A DNA stretch of 64,000 nt, from NCBI RefSeq assembly GCF_021018805.1, contig NC_086248.1, positions 52,581,485-52,645,484 on the forward strand. Direction: 5' to 3'. The notes under the pieces were generated by a model, which did not search any database, was not told where the DNA came from, and worked only from the letters and a program-made list of their open reading frames with translations. Both the position numbers and the translations under genes were made by a program. Source of the stretch: Prinia subflava. Lineage: Eukaryota; Chordata; Aves; Passeriformes; Cisticolidae. Shown in pieces: positions 11,741 to 25,200 of this stretch (within the stretch, counting starts at the first letter, position 1; each line of letters starts with the position of its first letter).

Positions 11741-14700
11741 ACTGCCTGGGCAGGCAAGAAGCTGTGTGCCTGTGTATCAGGGACGCTTTAAGGCTGCCTT
11801 GCAGTTGTAAACTCAGAGAGATATCCAGCTCCTACCCAAGCCACAGGCTGAAGGAATGGTGAGGTTCTCGATGTTGTTGGCCCAGAATTTCTTCTGCTGA
11901 CCACAGACTTAGCTGCACTCGAAAGAGTAGAGCACTTAGCCCCTTCAGTGTAAGGAAATACAGAGACTATTACATGCTGCCTCCTGCCACATGCGGAGTT
12001 TTGTACTGCCTCGGCCCTACAGCTAAGCAAAAATAAGCAGAGAGAAGTTAATTTTGGACCATGCTGGCAATCCAGCTATCAACCATAAAATGTGCTTGGA
12101 CTTGCTAAGTAATGAGTGAATGATGACTTTGTTACCGGCAAAATGGTACAGTGTCACAGTGTTAGAGATCAAATGCGAGCAGAGGAGAAACAAGAGACCA
12201 CCAGGATAAGAGACAGACTTTCTCATCAGCAGAGAAAACTATTTTACTCTTTTAATAGCTCTAAAAATATTCTATTTGACCATGAACCTATGTTATTTAG
12301 ATATGTTTATTTGTAAAAGGAAGGATAACAGTCTTCAACTCTGTATTACATAACATCAGCTGACATTTGCTATGATATCATAGACCAAAAAAATTAAATA
12401 ACTTGTAGAGAAAATATTGACTCTCTTTGTCTGAAATTAGGCCAGAAGAGAGAAGAATATAAAATAAGAATAAATATTAGAGCAGTCATATCTAAACTAA
12501 ATTTAGATACAAGTGATGCATGTCCTAATTTAGGAAAGCACTAGAAAAGATCTTAAGCATTATTATCTCTAATATAAAAGCTTTAAATTGCAAAAAAAAT
12601 CCTCATTTAAGAAACAATGCATTGAGACAATTCTCACAAGTAATGAAAAGTAAAGTGCACCATGATATCATCCCCCAACGCTTTCACAGAATTCCCACTG
12701 ATTTTGACAGCAGCTATGGACACATTTTGGAGGGAGGCCTTAAGCTGCATGGAGAAACAGAAGGCTGAACCTGTACACGTGGCAGTTCTTAATGCTCATT
12801 TTCACTACACAGCCCAGCAACTGAGAACAGTTCAAGTCTGCTCTCAGCTAAGACACAAATCAAATATCCTCACATCTGACATGCCCTCAGAGTATCAGTC
12901 TGCCTTCAAGACTCTTTCCCAGGATCTGACTGACAAGGGCAATTAATCAGGGCTGGGTCCACTGTAGCCAACGATGTGACGTCAGTGCAAAGTTGGTGAG
13001 AAGTCCACACCAGAGCTCTTTTTTTGCAATTTTGTTCTTAACATAGTGCTGTTGCTCACTTACACCTCGTTTTTTAAAAATAAATACACATTTTTGAAGC
13101 TTCTGGTAGAAGACATTTCTCAGCTTGAAGTTAAACAATTCAGTAAACTTCAACAGAAATTTCTACAAAATACTATTCACTCACATTCCACCTTTTGCGA
13201 AGAGAAAGGAAGCAGTCATGACTGTCTCAATATTTGTCACAGAGACTTTTCTAACATTGCTTCTGGACATTCCAAACAGCCTCCTGCATAAGTTTTCTAG
13301 GGTCTGATATGGTCACTTGGTTTTTTTAATTCACCATCATGTGTATGGAGAATATTCTGTTGACTTTTTCAAAATTCTTCCTTTTTAATCCAATGCATCT
13401 AAAAAACCCTCTATCTCCCCCCAGTGCTAGGCTTGGAGGGGATGAAATGCTGTCTCTTGTGTGCTCTAGGGTTTTAGGATAGCAGAAGCTTTGAATGTCA
13501 ATCTTCCATATTTATAGGAATTGATTCATTACACTACACCCTCGCTACTGTGTTTGCACTTGTGTTCATAAATCACGCCAGGTCAAGAACTGTATTGAGG
13601 ACCTCATCCATTCAGCATCTGGCCTTTATGTAGCAAAATCAGATTTACAAGACTTTGGAGACCTTGCCACTGCTTAGAGAATCCTGGTCTTTTGTGTTAT
13701 TTCTGTTTTCCTATAGCATTTTATTAAGCAATACTTCTATCTCCTGTTACCCCTTACTAGTTCTATGCAAGCAGGATTGTTAGCATCCCCCTGCAATGCT
13801 CCAGGCCTCTCCACCTCTTTTCTTCTTCCTCTTGGCCTTTTGTCTACTGTTTCTGTTGAGTGTTTCTGTACAGCATTTCAGTTTCTTTAAAGGCAACCCT
13901 ATTGGTGCCTCAGCTGATCTCAATTTGTATGTTACACAAGAAAGAAAAAAAAAAACCAGTCTGAAATACCATTTGCTTTTTTCTGCGTAAAATACACCAT
14001 AAGTTCACCTCATGCCATGGGCGTGTTTCCGTCCTCCTCCGCATCAATTTTTCCATGGAAACTTGCACCGGTGTCCTACGGGACAGGAATGCCCCACCCC
14101 TAGGCTTGCCCTGCGTGAGAGGAGGAGGGCACAGCTGGGAAGGTGAGTGTGACTGACAGAGAAATGGCCCGAGGCTCTTTGGCACATGTGTTTCTCAAGC
14201 TCCAGTTGTGAGTTGACATGTTTACGTTGCAAACCACTCACAGACTGCAGTGGGTGCAAACAGGCATCCTCAATTATTCGTGTGGCCTCTTCCCCATAAA
14301 TAAAATATTAAGAAAGAAAGAAAACTGTCTGCCAGCCTGTTTACTGCCAGGATTTCTCCCATCTTCTGGTACTCAAGCAGAGTGACTGGGACAAACTTGG
14401 CTGGTGTGGAAAGAAGGAGTTACAAGAAATGAGCCCAGACAATGGTCAGGTGAAGGGCACCGTGGTGATGGGATGGCCCTGCAGCAAGGGGGAGGTCAGG
14501 GGCCTGGCTGACATGCAGGCACACTTCAGCACGTCATCCCAGACTTGCTGTCACCCCACAACAGGGAGCTGTTTGCCACAGCAGTCCTGCTTGCCCTGGA
14601 GATGGAAAAGCCCTTTCAGCCTCCCCAGCTGCTGAAAGGGAGTCACCAGAGTTACATAAGCATCTCTGTCACGTCCAGCTCCTGTACCTCAGCAGGACTC

Positions 14701-17450
14701 CAAATCCATACCAAGGGAGTTTCTTTTGGGCCATAATGCATGTTCATGTGTTCAGTCAGACTTTTTTCCAACATGGTAACATGGTACAAACAAAACCACA
14801 GGCAGATATGATGTCCCATGTCAGTCTCATGTAGATGTAGAAACAGCTTTGGTCTAGGTGTATTTCAAGTGGCTTTTTTTTTCCTAAAGAACCTATTTGA
14901 GTTATAATCTAAATACCATTTTTCAAAGTGACATAAAGGCCTGCCTCCCTCCAGCTCTTGGTCATGCTAATAGCTTCTCCAAGCTGGCAATTGGATCACT
15001 TCACATGTGGCTGGACGTTGCATATCTTGATCCATAGATATTCTCCCTGTTTGGCATGTGGCAATGGAGACAGGATCACAAGGTCACAGGTCCCGTGCAG
15101 AGCACTACCCGAGTCCTATGTCCCTTCCTGGCACACAGAACAAAATAAGAGCTTCAGTTCATGCTGGGTGTCTTAGCAAAGAGTGCAAGGATCCATTTTG
15201 CCAGTACTCTTTAAATTTTGATCTTTTATAACTAATGAAAAAGAAATTTATAAGCAAATAAATTAACCAAAGCAGAAAATACACACATTTTGGAAGACAG
15301 GTCTCCAGCAACAATCTGTGAACAGCATGGTTCAGCAATGCTTGGTTTTCTTTTCCACAATTTTCTAGGAGTTGTATTCATCCTGCCTTCAAGGACTGGT
15401 GCCCCTGCTTAATCAGATTTATAATAAGCCTAATATTTAGGTTCTCAAGAACAATTTGAGATTTCCTTCCAGTGAACATTAGAAAATGATACTGTGATTA
15501 GCCATGATATCTCTCTGACTGGGACTTTTAAACAAAACAAGCAGTTGGCACGACTATTTGGTTTGGGAAGAAAGAGAAGCAAGAGTAATGACAGCCAGTT
15601 TCCAGGTTGTTAATAGAGGAAATGTTTTTGATGCAGAAGTCCCATCCCAGTTGTATTTAAGTTCACATACTGAGTAACACAAGTTGTTTTTCAAACATGG
15701 AAAAGTTCAGAAAAGCTGATTTAAATTATTTCTTACAGCCCTCTATTCACCTTTTTCTTTATGCAGCCCCTGAAAGTTAAGAGTTATGACATGTAAGATG
15801 ACCAAATGGTCAATCCTGCCTAAAAATAGTCAGCTAAGAAAAGAGCAGTTTTTTACCCAGCTTTGCCTTTGGACCATAAGGAAAAAAAGCAAAAAAAGAG
15901 ATATTTTTCAGAGAAATATGATGTCAGTAGAACTCTTGAAGTTAAACAAAGTCTTTTCTTTCATTGTGCATTACAATCTTAGAAAAATAGTGAACTGACT
16001 TTCTGCTCACATTTTTTACCATGAGTGATGCACAAGGCAGAAAAATCTTCTCAATAGAACATGAAATTTCAAGCTGAACCTAAAAAATTTGGAAAAAAGT
16101 TTTAGATTTGATACTGTGACACTGAAACATGTGGCAAAACAGAACTCTGCAAGTTTACGTTTTTGTTTGCTATGATTCAGTCTAATCCCTTCCAAAACAG
16201 AAGACTATACAAGGCATTGACTAGAGAGCTGTTTCTTTTTCTTCAAATTTCAAAGTGCTTTTTTTCCCTGGTCTGAAAATGTCTTAAAAGTAAACATCTG
16301 TCTTTCATCTGCTGAACGGCAATTTAAGAACATCTACCATTAACCCCCCAGGCACCTCTGCAGATTTGAGGTCCCTCATAGCAAGAGATGCTTGAGGCTC
16401 GTGGGGATCCTTGGCTGCAGAGTAACCCAGAGCATCTATATCTCTTCCTGTGAAGAAGAGAATACAGCATCCGGGATCCCTCTCTGCAATTCAGCTGGGG
16501 CATATAAAAGAAGCCATCAAGGGATCCTAAAACAAAACATCACTTACAGTATATGTCTGTTCCTACATGTGTTCCCAATAGTGTCTTCAAGATAGACCTG
16601 CTTTAAACAAAATGAGAAAGATTAGCATCTATTACAATTGAACAAAAAATGTACTCTGTGGGATTTTTATGTCTAAAAACAGTATTTCTCTCTCATCTTT
16701 AGTACCCAAGTCTACCTACTGCACTCTTCTGGAGCAGATTTAAGAGTTCACCTCCTATAAAATACTTGTGCACATTCAAGGTGCAGGTACTTGACACTCT
16801 AGAATATGTCTAACCTGCTAAATGGAAAGAAAATTCTCTGCCTCCTTTGTTTGATATGCCACCTAATATATTTCAGGAAATATGAAATCAGATTGAGCCT
16901 GAAATGCCATGTCTCACCCAGTGACTCCTAAGTGGCATTTCCCTGTGCTTGGGATAAGCCACTTCTTCATAGAACACACTGAGCTTTATCCCATCCCAAA
17001 CTGGCTACCCCAGGGCTTGGAAAAGGTCTCGTGACATTTAAACTATTGACTGCCAAGTGACTGCTTAGCCACTAGAGCAGTGCTAGTCCATTCTGGCACT
17101 CCTCAGCCAGGACAGCAAGACCTGTTAGACCAGGGACTAAGAAAAAAAAAGTGATGGTGGCTGGGCTGGGGGAGACCCAGCTGCTGTGACACACTGCTGG
17201 AACATTGCGTGTGTTGCCTCCAGCATTTAACACAAAGCATAAGTATTCAAAGGACTATGCCTAAATATCTTTCAGCCTACTCTGTTTTGTTTTATGGGGA
17301 TTACTGTGCCTTGCATTTTACCACAGCATCTAAGCAGTGTGTTTCCAGTGGTCCACAAGGCAGCCTAGCACTAGACTTGTTTTTAAAAATGGGATTTCAC
17401 AAGTCAGCTAGGCACTTTTGAAAATGTGACTCTCAGTCAGACTAAGCTCT
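11741..17450. other. Non-coding stretch downstream of CpG island
   Basis: GC content falls back to background by about 12 kb. No coding exon is recognised in either direction; frames are short and unconserved in appearance. A perfect CRE palindrome at 12977-12984 is annotated separately. Confidence 0.5.
12977..12984. promoter_or_regulatory. Consensus CRE palindrome TGACGTCA
   Basis: An exact 8 bp match to the full cAMP-response element bound by CREB/ATF dimers, containing an intact CpG in a CpG-poor setting. It lies about 1.2 kb beyond the end of the CpG island. A single 8-mer has roughly a one-in-one chance of occurring somewhere in 64 kb, so function is uncertain. Confidence 0.35.
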
Positions 17451-17951
17451 TTGGGCTTCCCCCCAGAGAAGCTGCTGGGATGCCTGGGACCCACCAGCAC
17501 AGAAGCAGTTAATCTCTATGAAGACTCTGAGAAAAAAAAGCAGCCTAAGAACAGCCCTGTGTTGGGAGGAGAGCTAGAAAACGAGGCTGTTGCTGTTGTT
17601 TTCATTGTGTGCACTCTAATCAGAGAGAGTAAGAACAATAATGCATGTAATGCTGATTTTGGACCGTTTCCATGCAGCTTTTCCCAGGCTAGGCAGCCTT
17701 GGGAACCACTGATAGTGTGGCACACCAGGGGCACAGCCTCAATCACCAAGCACAGGGCAGGGCAGCCTTTTCTGCGCATAAAATATGTGAGGGATGACAA
17801 GAATCTTCCCAGCATGGGAAGTGGCAATAACAAAAAAAAAATATACAAGGGGCTGAAGCTGAGTGCAACATCTACTGCAGAGCATGCCTACAGGCAACAC
17901 TCAGATTTGAAAGGTAGACTGCTATTTTTCATTTCCTCCCCTGTTTTGTGC

Positions 17952-17974
17952 TTGTTTGTTTGTTTGTTTGTTTT
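17952..17974 (+). repeat. (TTTG)n microsatellite, short
   Basis: About five uninterrupted TTTG units followed by TTTT. It lies inside an otherwise unremarkable stretch. Confidence 0.95.
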
Positions 17975-18128
17975 CACTTCTTTCATTAGATGCCCCCCTC
18001 CCCCTCTCAGCACCACTTTGAAGCCAAGATGAAAGAATTGCTGTGGCTGCTGGCACAGAGCACACACAGAGAGACTGACTGAAGTGTGCTTTAGTTTAAG
18101 ATGGCATGGATTTTTTTTTCCCTAAGTA

Positions 18129-18149
18129 GGGGAGGGACAGGGGGAGGGG
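18129..18149 (+). other. G-quadruplex motif within a purine tract
   Basis: The runs GGGG-A-GGG-ACA-GGGGG-A-GGGG satisfy the four-run quadruplex rule with loops of 1, 3 and 1. The motif is embedded in a longer, almost pure purine segment (about 18124-18166) that continues as GAGAAGAGGAGAAGAAAG. It is the strongest quadruplex motif I noticed in the window. Confidence 0.75.
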
Positions 18150-18166
18150 AGAAGAGGAGAAGAAAG

Positions 18167-20933
18167 TTATTCAGCTAAAAACAATATATTACACTTCATT
18201 GAAAAGCATATTGTACAGCTTGGATTGAAACATGGTCTTAATTTTTCAAAGCTTTGCTCTTCAAGGACAGAGGGTTTGGGGTAGCTAAGATGTGGCATCC
18301 TCCCAGCCAGCAACTGCCCATATTTTATTCATAAAACCTGCCACATCAGTATATGATGAGAACTGACACAACAAGCTGTAGCTCCATGACCTGTTTTGAA
18401 TAAGTCGGTCAAATCAATGATGTTTGTCCCTTAGTAGCAGAAATTTATGTAGCCACTGTGGGGTGGAAAAAAGTCACTTGCTACCATTTTTGTTTCTAAA
18501 ACAAAGAGACGCTTTTGAACAGTAACAATAAAAGGATCAACTTGTTTTCTTTTCTTTTCTCCGGCAATTGATTTCTTCTGACACCCACTTTGGGGGAAAA
18601 AAAAATTGGCAGAAGAAGGGGTAGGATTTACACACTTCTTACTTGACACTGGAAGATGTGATTATCTGTGAGTAGCTGAAATATTCAGTTATTTGTGGAA
18701 ATCCTGATGTCAGTGACATTCGCAAGGGATTGTCAATGACTTTGACATATCCAAGAAGCTTCAGTCCCACCAAGTTCATCATGTGCTGTCCAAGCCTACA
18801 AGGACAAGGCCATTCTACCAACTCACGCTTGTCCCGATGATGGGAAAGTTGTGCAAAGGCTCTGTAAAATCCAGGGGAAAGGGAAGGTCACCATGGATGG
18901 TTGCAGTATTTTCTCCTGCTTTCAGCTCCCAGCCATTGCCCCTATAAAAGTGTCATTCACCACCAGAATTTCATGCTTATTTAATATCTGTTAGTCACTG
19001 TTAAACTGCCAACAGCTAGCTAAATTCACACTAATGTTCTTTTAAATATGCAGCAGTCCTACCATTTACAATCATTATGGAATTAAACTGTAGAATTAAA
19101 TTCTCAGGTCAAATACCTTAACATATATCTAAAGCAGCATTAATTAGCATGTCCAAGGATTTTTTGGAAGCCCTTGAAGAGAGCAATTACAGCAATTGGT
19201 GAATATCCTTTGAAGGGTGGATTGCATGCAGCTTAGCAAGTTAGAACTTCTGACTATTAATTTATTTTGAACTAATTCTGACCCTGCTTCTGTCTGCTAA
19301 CTGCAAGCCAACTTTCAAAGGCCAAATATACTGGTGTACAAAGTAAGCCAAGTTTTCTGGAGAATAAAGTGCAGCAAGCCAGCTTCTCAGAGGGATGGGG
19401 CTGGTTCTGTGTCAAAGATTAATAGAGAAACAAAAGAATCACAAAATAGGTGTTATCATGTTACACATGTTTTCTTGTTACACAGAAAAATAATTTTATA
19501 GCAACATGTTTTGTATATGGAACAATCCAGGTCGTGTTAGGAAACAGCACAGCCATTGTAAGAATTTCTTGTCACAGCAGTAAGAGAGGGGACTTGTTTC
19601 AAACTAAGCAGTTTCAAAGCAAGTAGCAAACATGATTTTGTGACGGTGGCATCACAAAAGAATCATGAGGAAACCTTTAAACAATAGACAGAGTATAAGA
19701 TTTGAAAAGATTTTCTGACTTGGCTCCAACTAGGGACCAGTTATGCCTAAACTATTCCAGGCATGTTTATGGAATCTTGTCTTTAAGATATCAAATGATG
19801 GAGATTCCTGAGTTTCTCCAGGTAACGTAATTCAGTGCGTAGCTGACTGCACATTAAAAATCATTTCTAAGATCTACCCCAATCTCCTTTATTACTGTTT
19901 GGTATGCATGCATCACATTCTTCTGGAAGGCAAAATGCGTTACACTTTAGCATTTTCATTTGAGCTGCCTTTATCCTTATCATGAATATGTCCAGTCAGG
20001 TCCATCTTCCCTCCTAATGGCTCCAGCCATGGTGAGATTAAAGCTGGAATATGCTCAATTCCTTGCAGCATTTTGCCTAGAAAAATTCTAATTGTAGGAC
20101 TCCCTTTTGTGAGTGCTGTGGTACACTTCCTATCACTATTGTTTTAAAAGTGCTGGCCCTTTCAGAAGTGCAAGCAGGAGGGGGTTGGAATAAGAAATGT
20201 CCAACATTTAAATAAATTACAGTACCTGGGTGCCAGAACATTGGGCAATGACTTTTGCGTATCAGACAACCACATGGATCTCTCTCAGTCTGAATTGACA
20301 GGTCAAAAATAATCAAAAAAGTAATTTTAACTGAAAGATGAAAATATTCAGATAAAACGATTCTGCAAATAGTTATTCTCCTGGTATTACACAGAATCCA
20401 GCTACAAATTAAAAGCAGCAGAATGAGGAAAAATCTAGGATCCATAAAGTGTTATTTTTCAACCTGGTGATATTAACAATGTTCTCCAAAATTCCCTCTT
20501 CTCAAATCAGTGAATTTGATGTTTCCTCAAGTTAATTGCGAAGTAGTGACACAGGAAAGGCAGAGCAAATTTTCATTCTTACCTAGCATCCAAAAAATGC
20601 ACCACTTATTTTACTGACCAGAAAGAAGATTCAGGTAAATTTTGGAGGGCTTCAGTAGAAGTATCTATTCAATGTTCCTCAAAGACAGAAAATTTCAATT
20701 GTTAGTGCTGTGAAAAAGAGATTGGACAACTATGTGAAGAATAAAATTTTAAGAGATAATGCTGAAAAAAATCCAAAGGAGACATTAAATCCTTTACTTT
20801 AGGATTTAGTTGGCTTTGAATATTGATGGTAAGGAATAAATGTGAAGAGGGGTGGAACACAAATGTATCTGCCTGTGTAAGGCAAGGTTTTGTCACCAAG
20901 TGTCTAGTGCTGACTGTGTTTTTAAGGTAGCAT
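18167..20933. other. Non-coding stretch with an enhancer-like AT-rich patch
   Basis: No gene recognised. The part at about 19,010-19,320 has closely spaced homeodomain-type cores (CATTAATTAGCAT, CAATTACAGCAATTGG, TTAATTTATTTTG) and no repeats, a texture often seen in conserved non-coding elements. Conservation cannot be judged from one sequence. Confidence 0.4.
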
Positions 20934-21317
20934 ACACAGAATCACTGGGTTGGAAGAAACCTACAAGATCATCAAGTCCAACCCATGCCCTAACACCTCA
21001 GCTAAACCATGGCATTGAGTGCCACATTCAATCTTTTTTAATACACATCCAGGGATGGTGACTCCACCACCTCCCCAGGCAGACAATTCCAGTACTTTAT
21101 CACTCTTTTCATAAAAAGCTTTTTCCTAACATCCAGCCTGTATTTCCCTTGGTGCAGCTTGAGACTGTGTCCTCTCATTCTGTCAGTCGCTGCCTGGAGA
21201 AAGAGACCAACTCCCACCTAGCTACAGCCACCTTTCAGGAGGTTGTAGAGAGTGATAAGGTCACCCCTGAGTCTCCTTTTCTCCAGGCTAAACACCCCCA
21301 GCTCCCTCAGCCGTTCC

Positions 21318-22180
21318 TCACAGGGTTTGTGTTCCCAGCCCCTCTCCAGCCTTGTTGCCTCCTCTGGATGTGCTCAAGCGTCTCAATGTCCTTCCTGAAC
21401 TGAGGGGCCAGAGCCGGACACAGCACTCAATGTCCTTCCTGAACTGAGGGGCCAGAGCTGGACACAGCACTCGAGGTGTGGCCTCACCAGTGCCCAGGAC
21501 AGGGGAAGAATCCTGACCTCCCTGCTCCTGCTGGCCACGCCATTCCTGATCCAGGCCAGGACGCCCTTGGCCTCCTTGGCCTCCAGGGCACACTGCTGGC
21601 TCCTGTTCAGCTGCTGTCACCAGCACCCCCAGGTCCCTTTCTGCCTGGGCACTGTCCAGCCACACCGTGCCCAGCCTATAGCAGTGCAGGGGTTATTGTG
21701 GCCAAAATGCAGGACTTGGCACTTGGACTTATTAAACTTCATCCCACTGGACTCTGCCCATCCATCCAGCCATTCCAGGTCTCTCTGCAGAGCCCTCCTC
21801 CCTTCCAACAGATCCACACATGCTCCCAGCTCAGTGTTGTCTGCAAATTTACTCATGAAAGACTCAACCCCCTCATCCATGTCATCAGTAAAGATATTGA
21901 ACAGAGCTGGCCCCAGCACAGCCCCCTGAGGGACACCACTGGTGCTTGGCCCCAGCTGGATGCAGCACCCTTCACCTCCACTCTCTGGTCCTGCCATGCA
22001 GCCAGTTCCTGACCCAGCAGAGAGAGCTCCTGTCCCAGCCGTGGGCTGCCAGCTTTTCCAGAGTGTGCTGTGGGAGACAGTGCCAAAGGCCCTGCTGAAG
22101 TCCAAATAGAAAACATCCACAGCCTTCCCTGCATCCACCAGGTGGGTCAGCTGGCCATAAAAGGAGATCAGATTGGTCAA
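21318..22180 (-). pseudogene. CR1 ORF2 reverse transcriptase remnant
   Basis: Minus-strand translation from 22180 down to 21617 gives recognisable CR1 RT. The palm A region reads [13 protein letters not shown], where the family normally has an aspartate before TVSH. Next is [16 protein letters not shown], then the palm C region FADNTELG, in which the second aspartate of the catalytic pair is asparagine. [20 protein letters not shown] and [14 protein letters not shown] follow. The frame then shifts near 21,650, and the next segment ([14 protein letters not shown]...) continues in another frame down to 21,318. The altered catalytic residue, frameshift, tandem duplication and missing N-terminus (endonuclease) make it non-functional. 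The open frame at its 5' end begins with TTG, not a biological start. Confidence 0.93.
21382..21469 (-). repeat. 44 bp tandem duplication inside CR1
   Basis: Two adjoining 44 bp copies (21382-21425 and 21426-21469) differ by a single C/T in CCAGAGC[C/T]GGACAC. The unit comes from the ORF2 C-terminal region, so the duplication occurred after or during insertion of this copy. The near identity suggests it is younger than most mutations in the element. Confidence 0.95.
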
Positions 22181-22225
22181 ACATGACCTGCCCCTCCTAA
22201 AGCCATGTGGGCTGCATTGAGCTTA

Positions 22226-25200
22226 TTGAACAGGATGAGCCACATACTGGTCTGATATGAGAACTACTATGTTCCTGAAAGGAAGAAATATTGGAATAAT
22301 TCTAAAATCAGCCTCAAGGTAACATTTTTCCCTTTTCACCATCATATCTGGAAGAAAAATATTTAGCAGAGCTGATCACTGCTAACCTGATTCACTAACT
22401 TATTCTTTTTACCAGCTGAGCTGCAACATGTTAGCGCTAGGTTTCTGGCTTTAGATTTAAATTACAGTATCCAGCTCCCACTACACCAGTGTGCTCTACA
22501 CCAGTGTCCTCCCCATCCATGAGAAGATTTTCCTGGCCATGTCTCTGATCCCACAAGACTCTGTGTGCAGAATCCCCTAGAAAAAAAAAGCAGTACCCTT
22601 GCCTTTATCATTTCTGGTGTAAGCCCCTACACTGTCCCACAGTTACAGCAACCACAATTTCCCTGAATCCTTAGGTTTTGTCTAGTTTATTTGGCCTAAA
22701 ATGCCATTCGTTCTGTCAGTGAACTGTGAGCTACCTTTAGTATCCAGCGAATGTTTTTTTATCTCTACTCCATTGTCTCTGCTCCACAACCAACTCAGGA
22801 TCATAGCTCGCACACTTGTTCTGTGGGGATCACTCTTATTAATCAATACATAGTTGAATGTCTAACAGAAAAATATCAGTTGAAGACTTTTTTTGCATTA
22901 AATAATTAAATATTTTTCATTAAATGACACTGAGATACTAGGTTGGTTTCTCAATCCTTACAAATGCTTTTGACAGGCAGCAAGTCCATGTGAGTTACTG
23001 ACTCCTGCAGGACAGGGATGGCTTTTTGAAAGGTTACAGAAGAATCCTGGTATTGATTAAAAAATCCATCCTCTCCTGTGTTGGACTGGTATAATCAAGG
23101 GAAAATGTGTCATGAAATATTTGAAAGAAAAAGAGTAGGTGTGTTTTAAAGCACAAATAAATCTCTGCCTTTGCAGTCCCTCAGTAGGTCACAGCAGGGA
23201 GATTAAGGTTTTGTGTCACTACTGGTGGTCTGTTTGTAACTGGCTTGAAAACTTATCACCCTGACATTAGTCCCAAACTAAGGCTTACTAGCCAGACCAA
23301 AAGCATCTGTGTTGCCATGACCCACAGCTCTTAAGGAAAGAAAATAATTAGTATAGTTATAAATAACTGTTTTTGAAGAGCATAAGTCATACATTTCTAG
23401 TTTTCTTTTGTGTCCCTAATAAACAAACTAGCTCTTAAAATAATTGTACTAAGAGCAAAGACATATGAGATATATGACTCTAACAAGTAATAGCATCTTA
23501 CAAAAATTTGGGAGTTTGGGGCTTTTACACTCCTGCAGTAAAGAAGATTGTAAGTTTTTTTTCAGGAGTATAATGACATCTGAGAGAAGAGCTTCATTTG
23601 CCATTGACATTTGAATCTCTCAGCAATTATGTGCAGACATACTTCAAAGTAATGACTACGCTACCTTCTTCTCATTCTGCCAGGAGCAGAGAGAAGCTTG
23701 GAAAACAGGGTAGCTCAGCCTCTGGCCTCCTGAAGCCAGGGATTTTGCCTCCAGCACAGCAGGAATGGCAGCAAGCAGGGGCAGGGAGCAGTGTGGAACT
23801 GATCAGAAGGAAAAAAGGCAGTGCTACTGATTTGGTCAAGAGGTCAGATCCTTTCTGTCTTTCCCAACTGCTTTTACTCACTGAAACTTTTCTCTTCTTG
23901 TACTTTTCTTGTGTTGTTTGGTTAGATCTGCTATGTCAGCTGGAGTGCTTATCTAAATGAAGGCTATGATGCTTCCTGTCACGCTACTCTTTGTCTGAAG
24001 CTCCCACTAAAATCACTACGTTATTCTGGGGAAAGTAAGAGGTTTAATACGGAGAATAAATATATGGAGGCAGTAATATCATATCTGAACAGATACTTCC
24101 AGCAAAGGAATGCAGATTCAAAATTTAAATTTTGAAATGCAGAACTTTGATTTCTTCTCTTGCCCCTGAGTCACAAGATGGGTGTCACAGAGGTGGAATA
24201 GTGGTGCAAGAGACCAGAGCAAGCCCTTTTCCACCAGCAATAACAGCAAGGATACTGAAATGTTTCTTGAAACTGGCATCAAAGACTCCGCTACATATGC
24301 CCTAGCATTACTGAGAGGGGTACTGGGTAACACCAAGTTTCTAAATGATGGAAAATTTTCTTTTGGCTCTTTGGGCTTGTTGACTGTGGGAATGAGAGAT
24401 TACTGAGCAGGTACTAAAAGACTGCCACAGTACTTTCCAACATGACCTTATAACAAGACTTTAGGTCTACTTTACCAGCAGATGAAACTGTGGAAGAGAC
24501 CCAGCTATAATCCAAGAAGAGAATATTGATCACATTTTTCTTTCTTCACTGGGCAACAGCTACAGATGCCAGCATGGTGTGAGGCAGGGATGTTTTTTTG
24601 GGTTCCAGAAGGTGATGAATCCAAAGTGCAAGGCAAAATGTGTAACATCCCTGCTGCTTGAAAACCACCAGGGCAGAGATGTTAATTTTAACAATCTGTC
24701 ACAGATGTTACAGATTGCTTAACTAGGGACTTGGCTATTTTTCTGTTAATGGAAATAATTTAATTATCTAGCCTAGCACTAACCAGCCTACTGCTCCTCT
24801 TCTCTGGAAAAATACATAACAGGGTTGTAGCCTTGAACATGGGGAGACCAAACTGAAAATTATAACCATTTTCAGCTCTGCCAGAGACTTCTGCTCTGAA
24901 TTTGAACAGAGCATTTGGATGTGTGCCAGAATGACAGCATGGTAAATATCTCAGCCCTCCAACCCAAGGCTGGTCATGAGATCAGTGACAAGAACATTTT
25001 GGGCCCAACACACTTTGCTCAAACACGGGTTCCCCACTTGCTGCACATTCCCATTTCAAGCGAGCTGCTGAACCCTTTACAACCATGTCTGTCAGCCCTG
25101 GGAGGACTCAGCCAGGCTGGAGCCCTCTCTGCAAGGCCACAGGTGCTTTCTTCTGCTCAAGAGGCTATTGGGACCACCCTAGGCTGCTGTTAAGCTGATC

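Larger units (their letters stand above)
20934..22225 (-). mobile_element. CR1 LINE, 5'-truncated, about 1.3 kb
   Basis: This is a 5'-truncated CR1 retrotransposon on the minus strand. The 3' end lies at the left edge, where ACACAGAATCACTGGGTTGG is the reverse complement of the CR1 tail with one octamer unit. Moving right come the 3' UTR, the C-terminal region of ORF2 and the RT palm. The copy stops just beyond the segment upstream of the palm (AAAGCCATGTGGG). 5' truncation is the usual outcome of target-primed reverse transcription. The frame is broken (see the pseudogene entry) and a 44 bp unit is tandemly duplicated within it. CR1 elements usually lack clear target-site duplications and I see none. 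The subfamily is not assigned. Confidence 0.95.

Noticed and set aside
17081..17092. CCACTAGAGCAG as a CTCF core.
   Set aside because: It fails at the invariant GG of the consensus.
17451..18032. 193-codon plus-strand open frame.
   Set aside because: It starts at TTG, not ATG; its first in-frame ATG is far downstream. The end encodes a (TTTG)n microsatellite, and no domain is visible.
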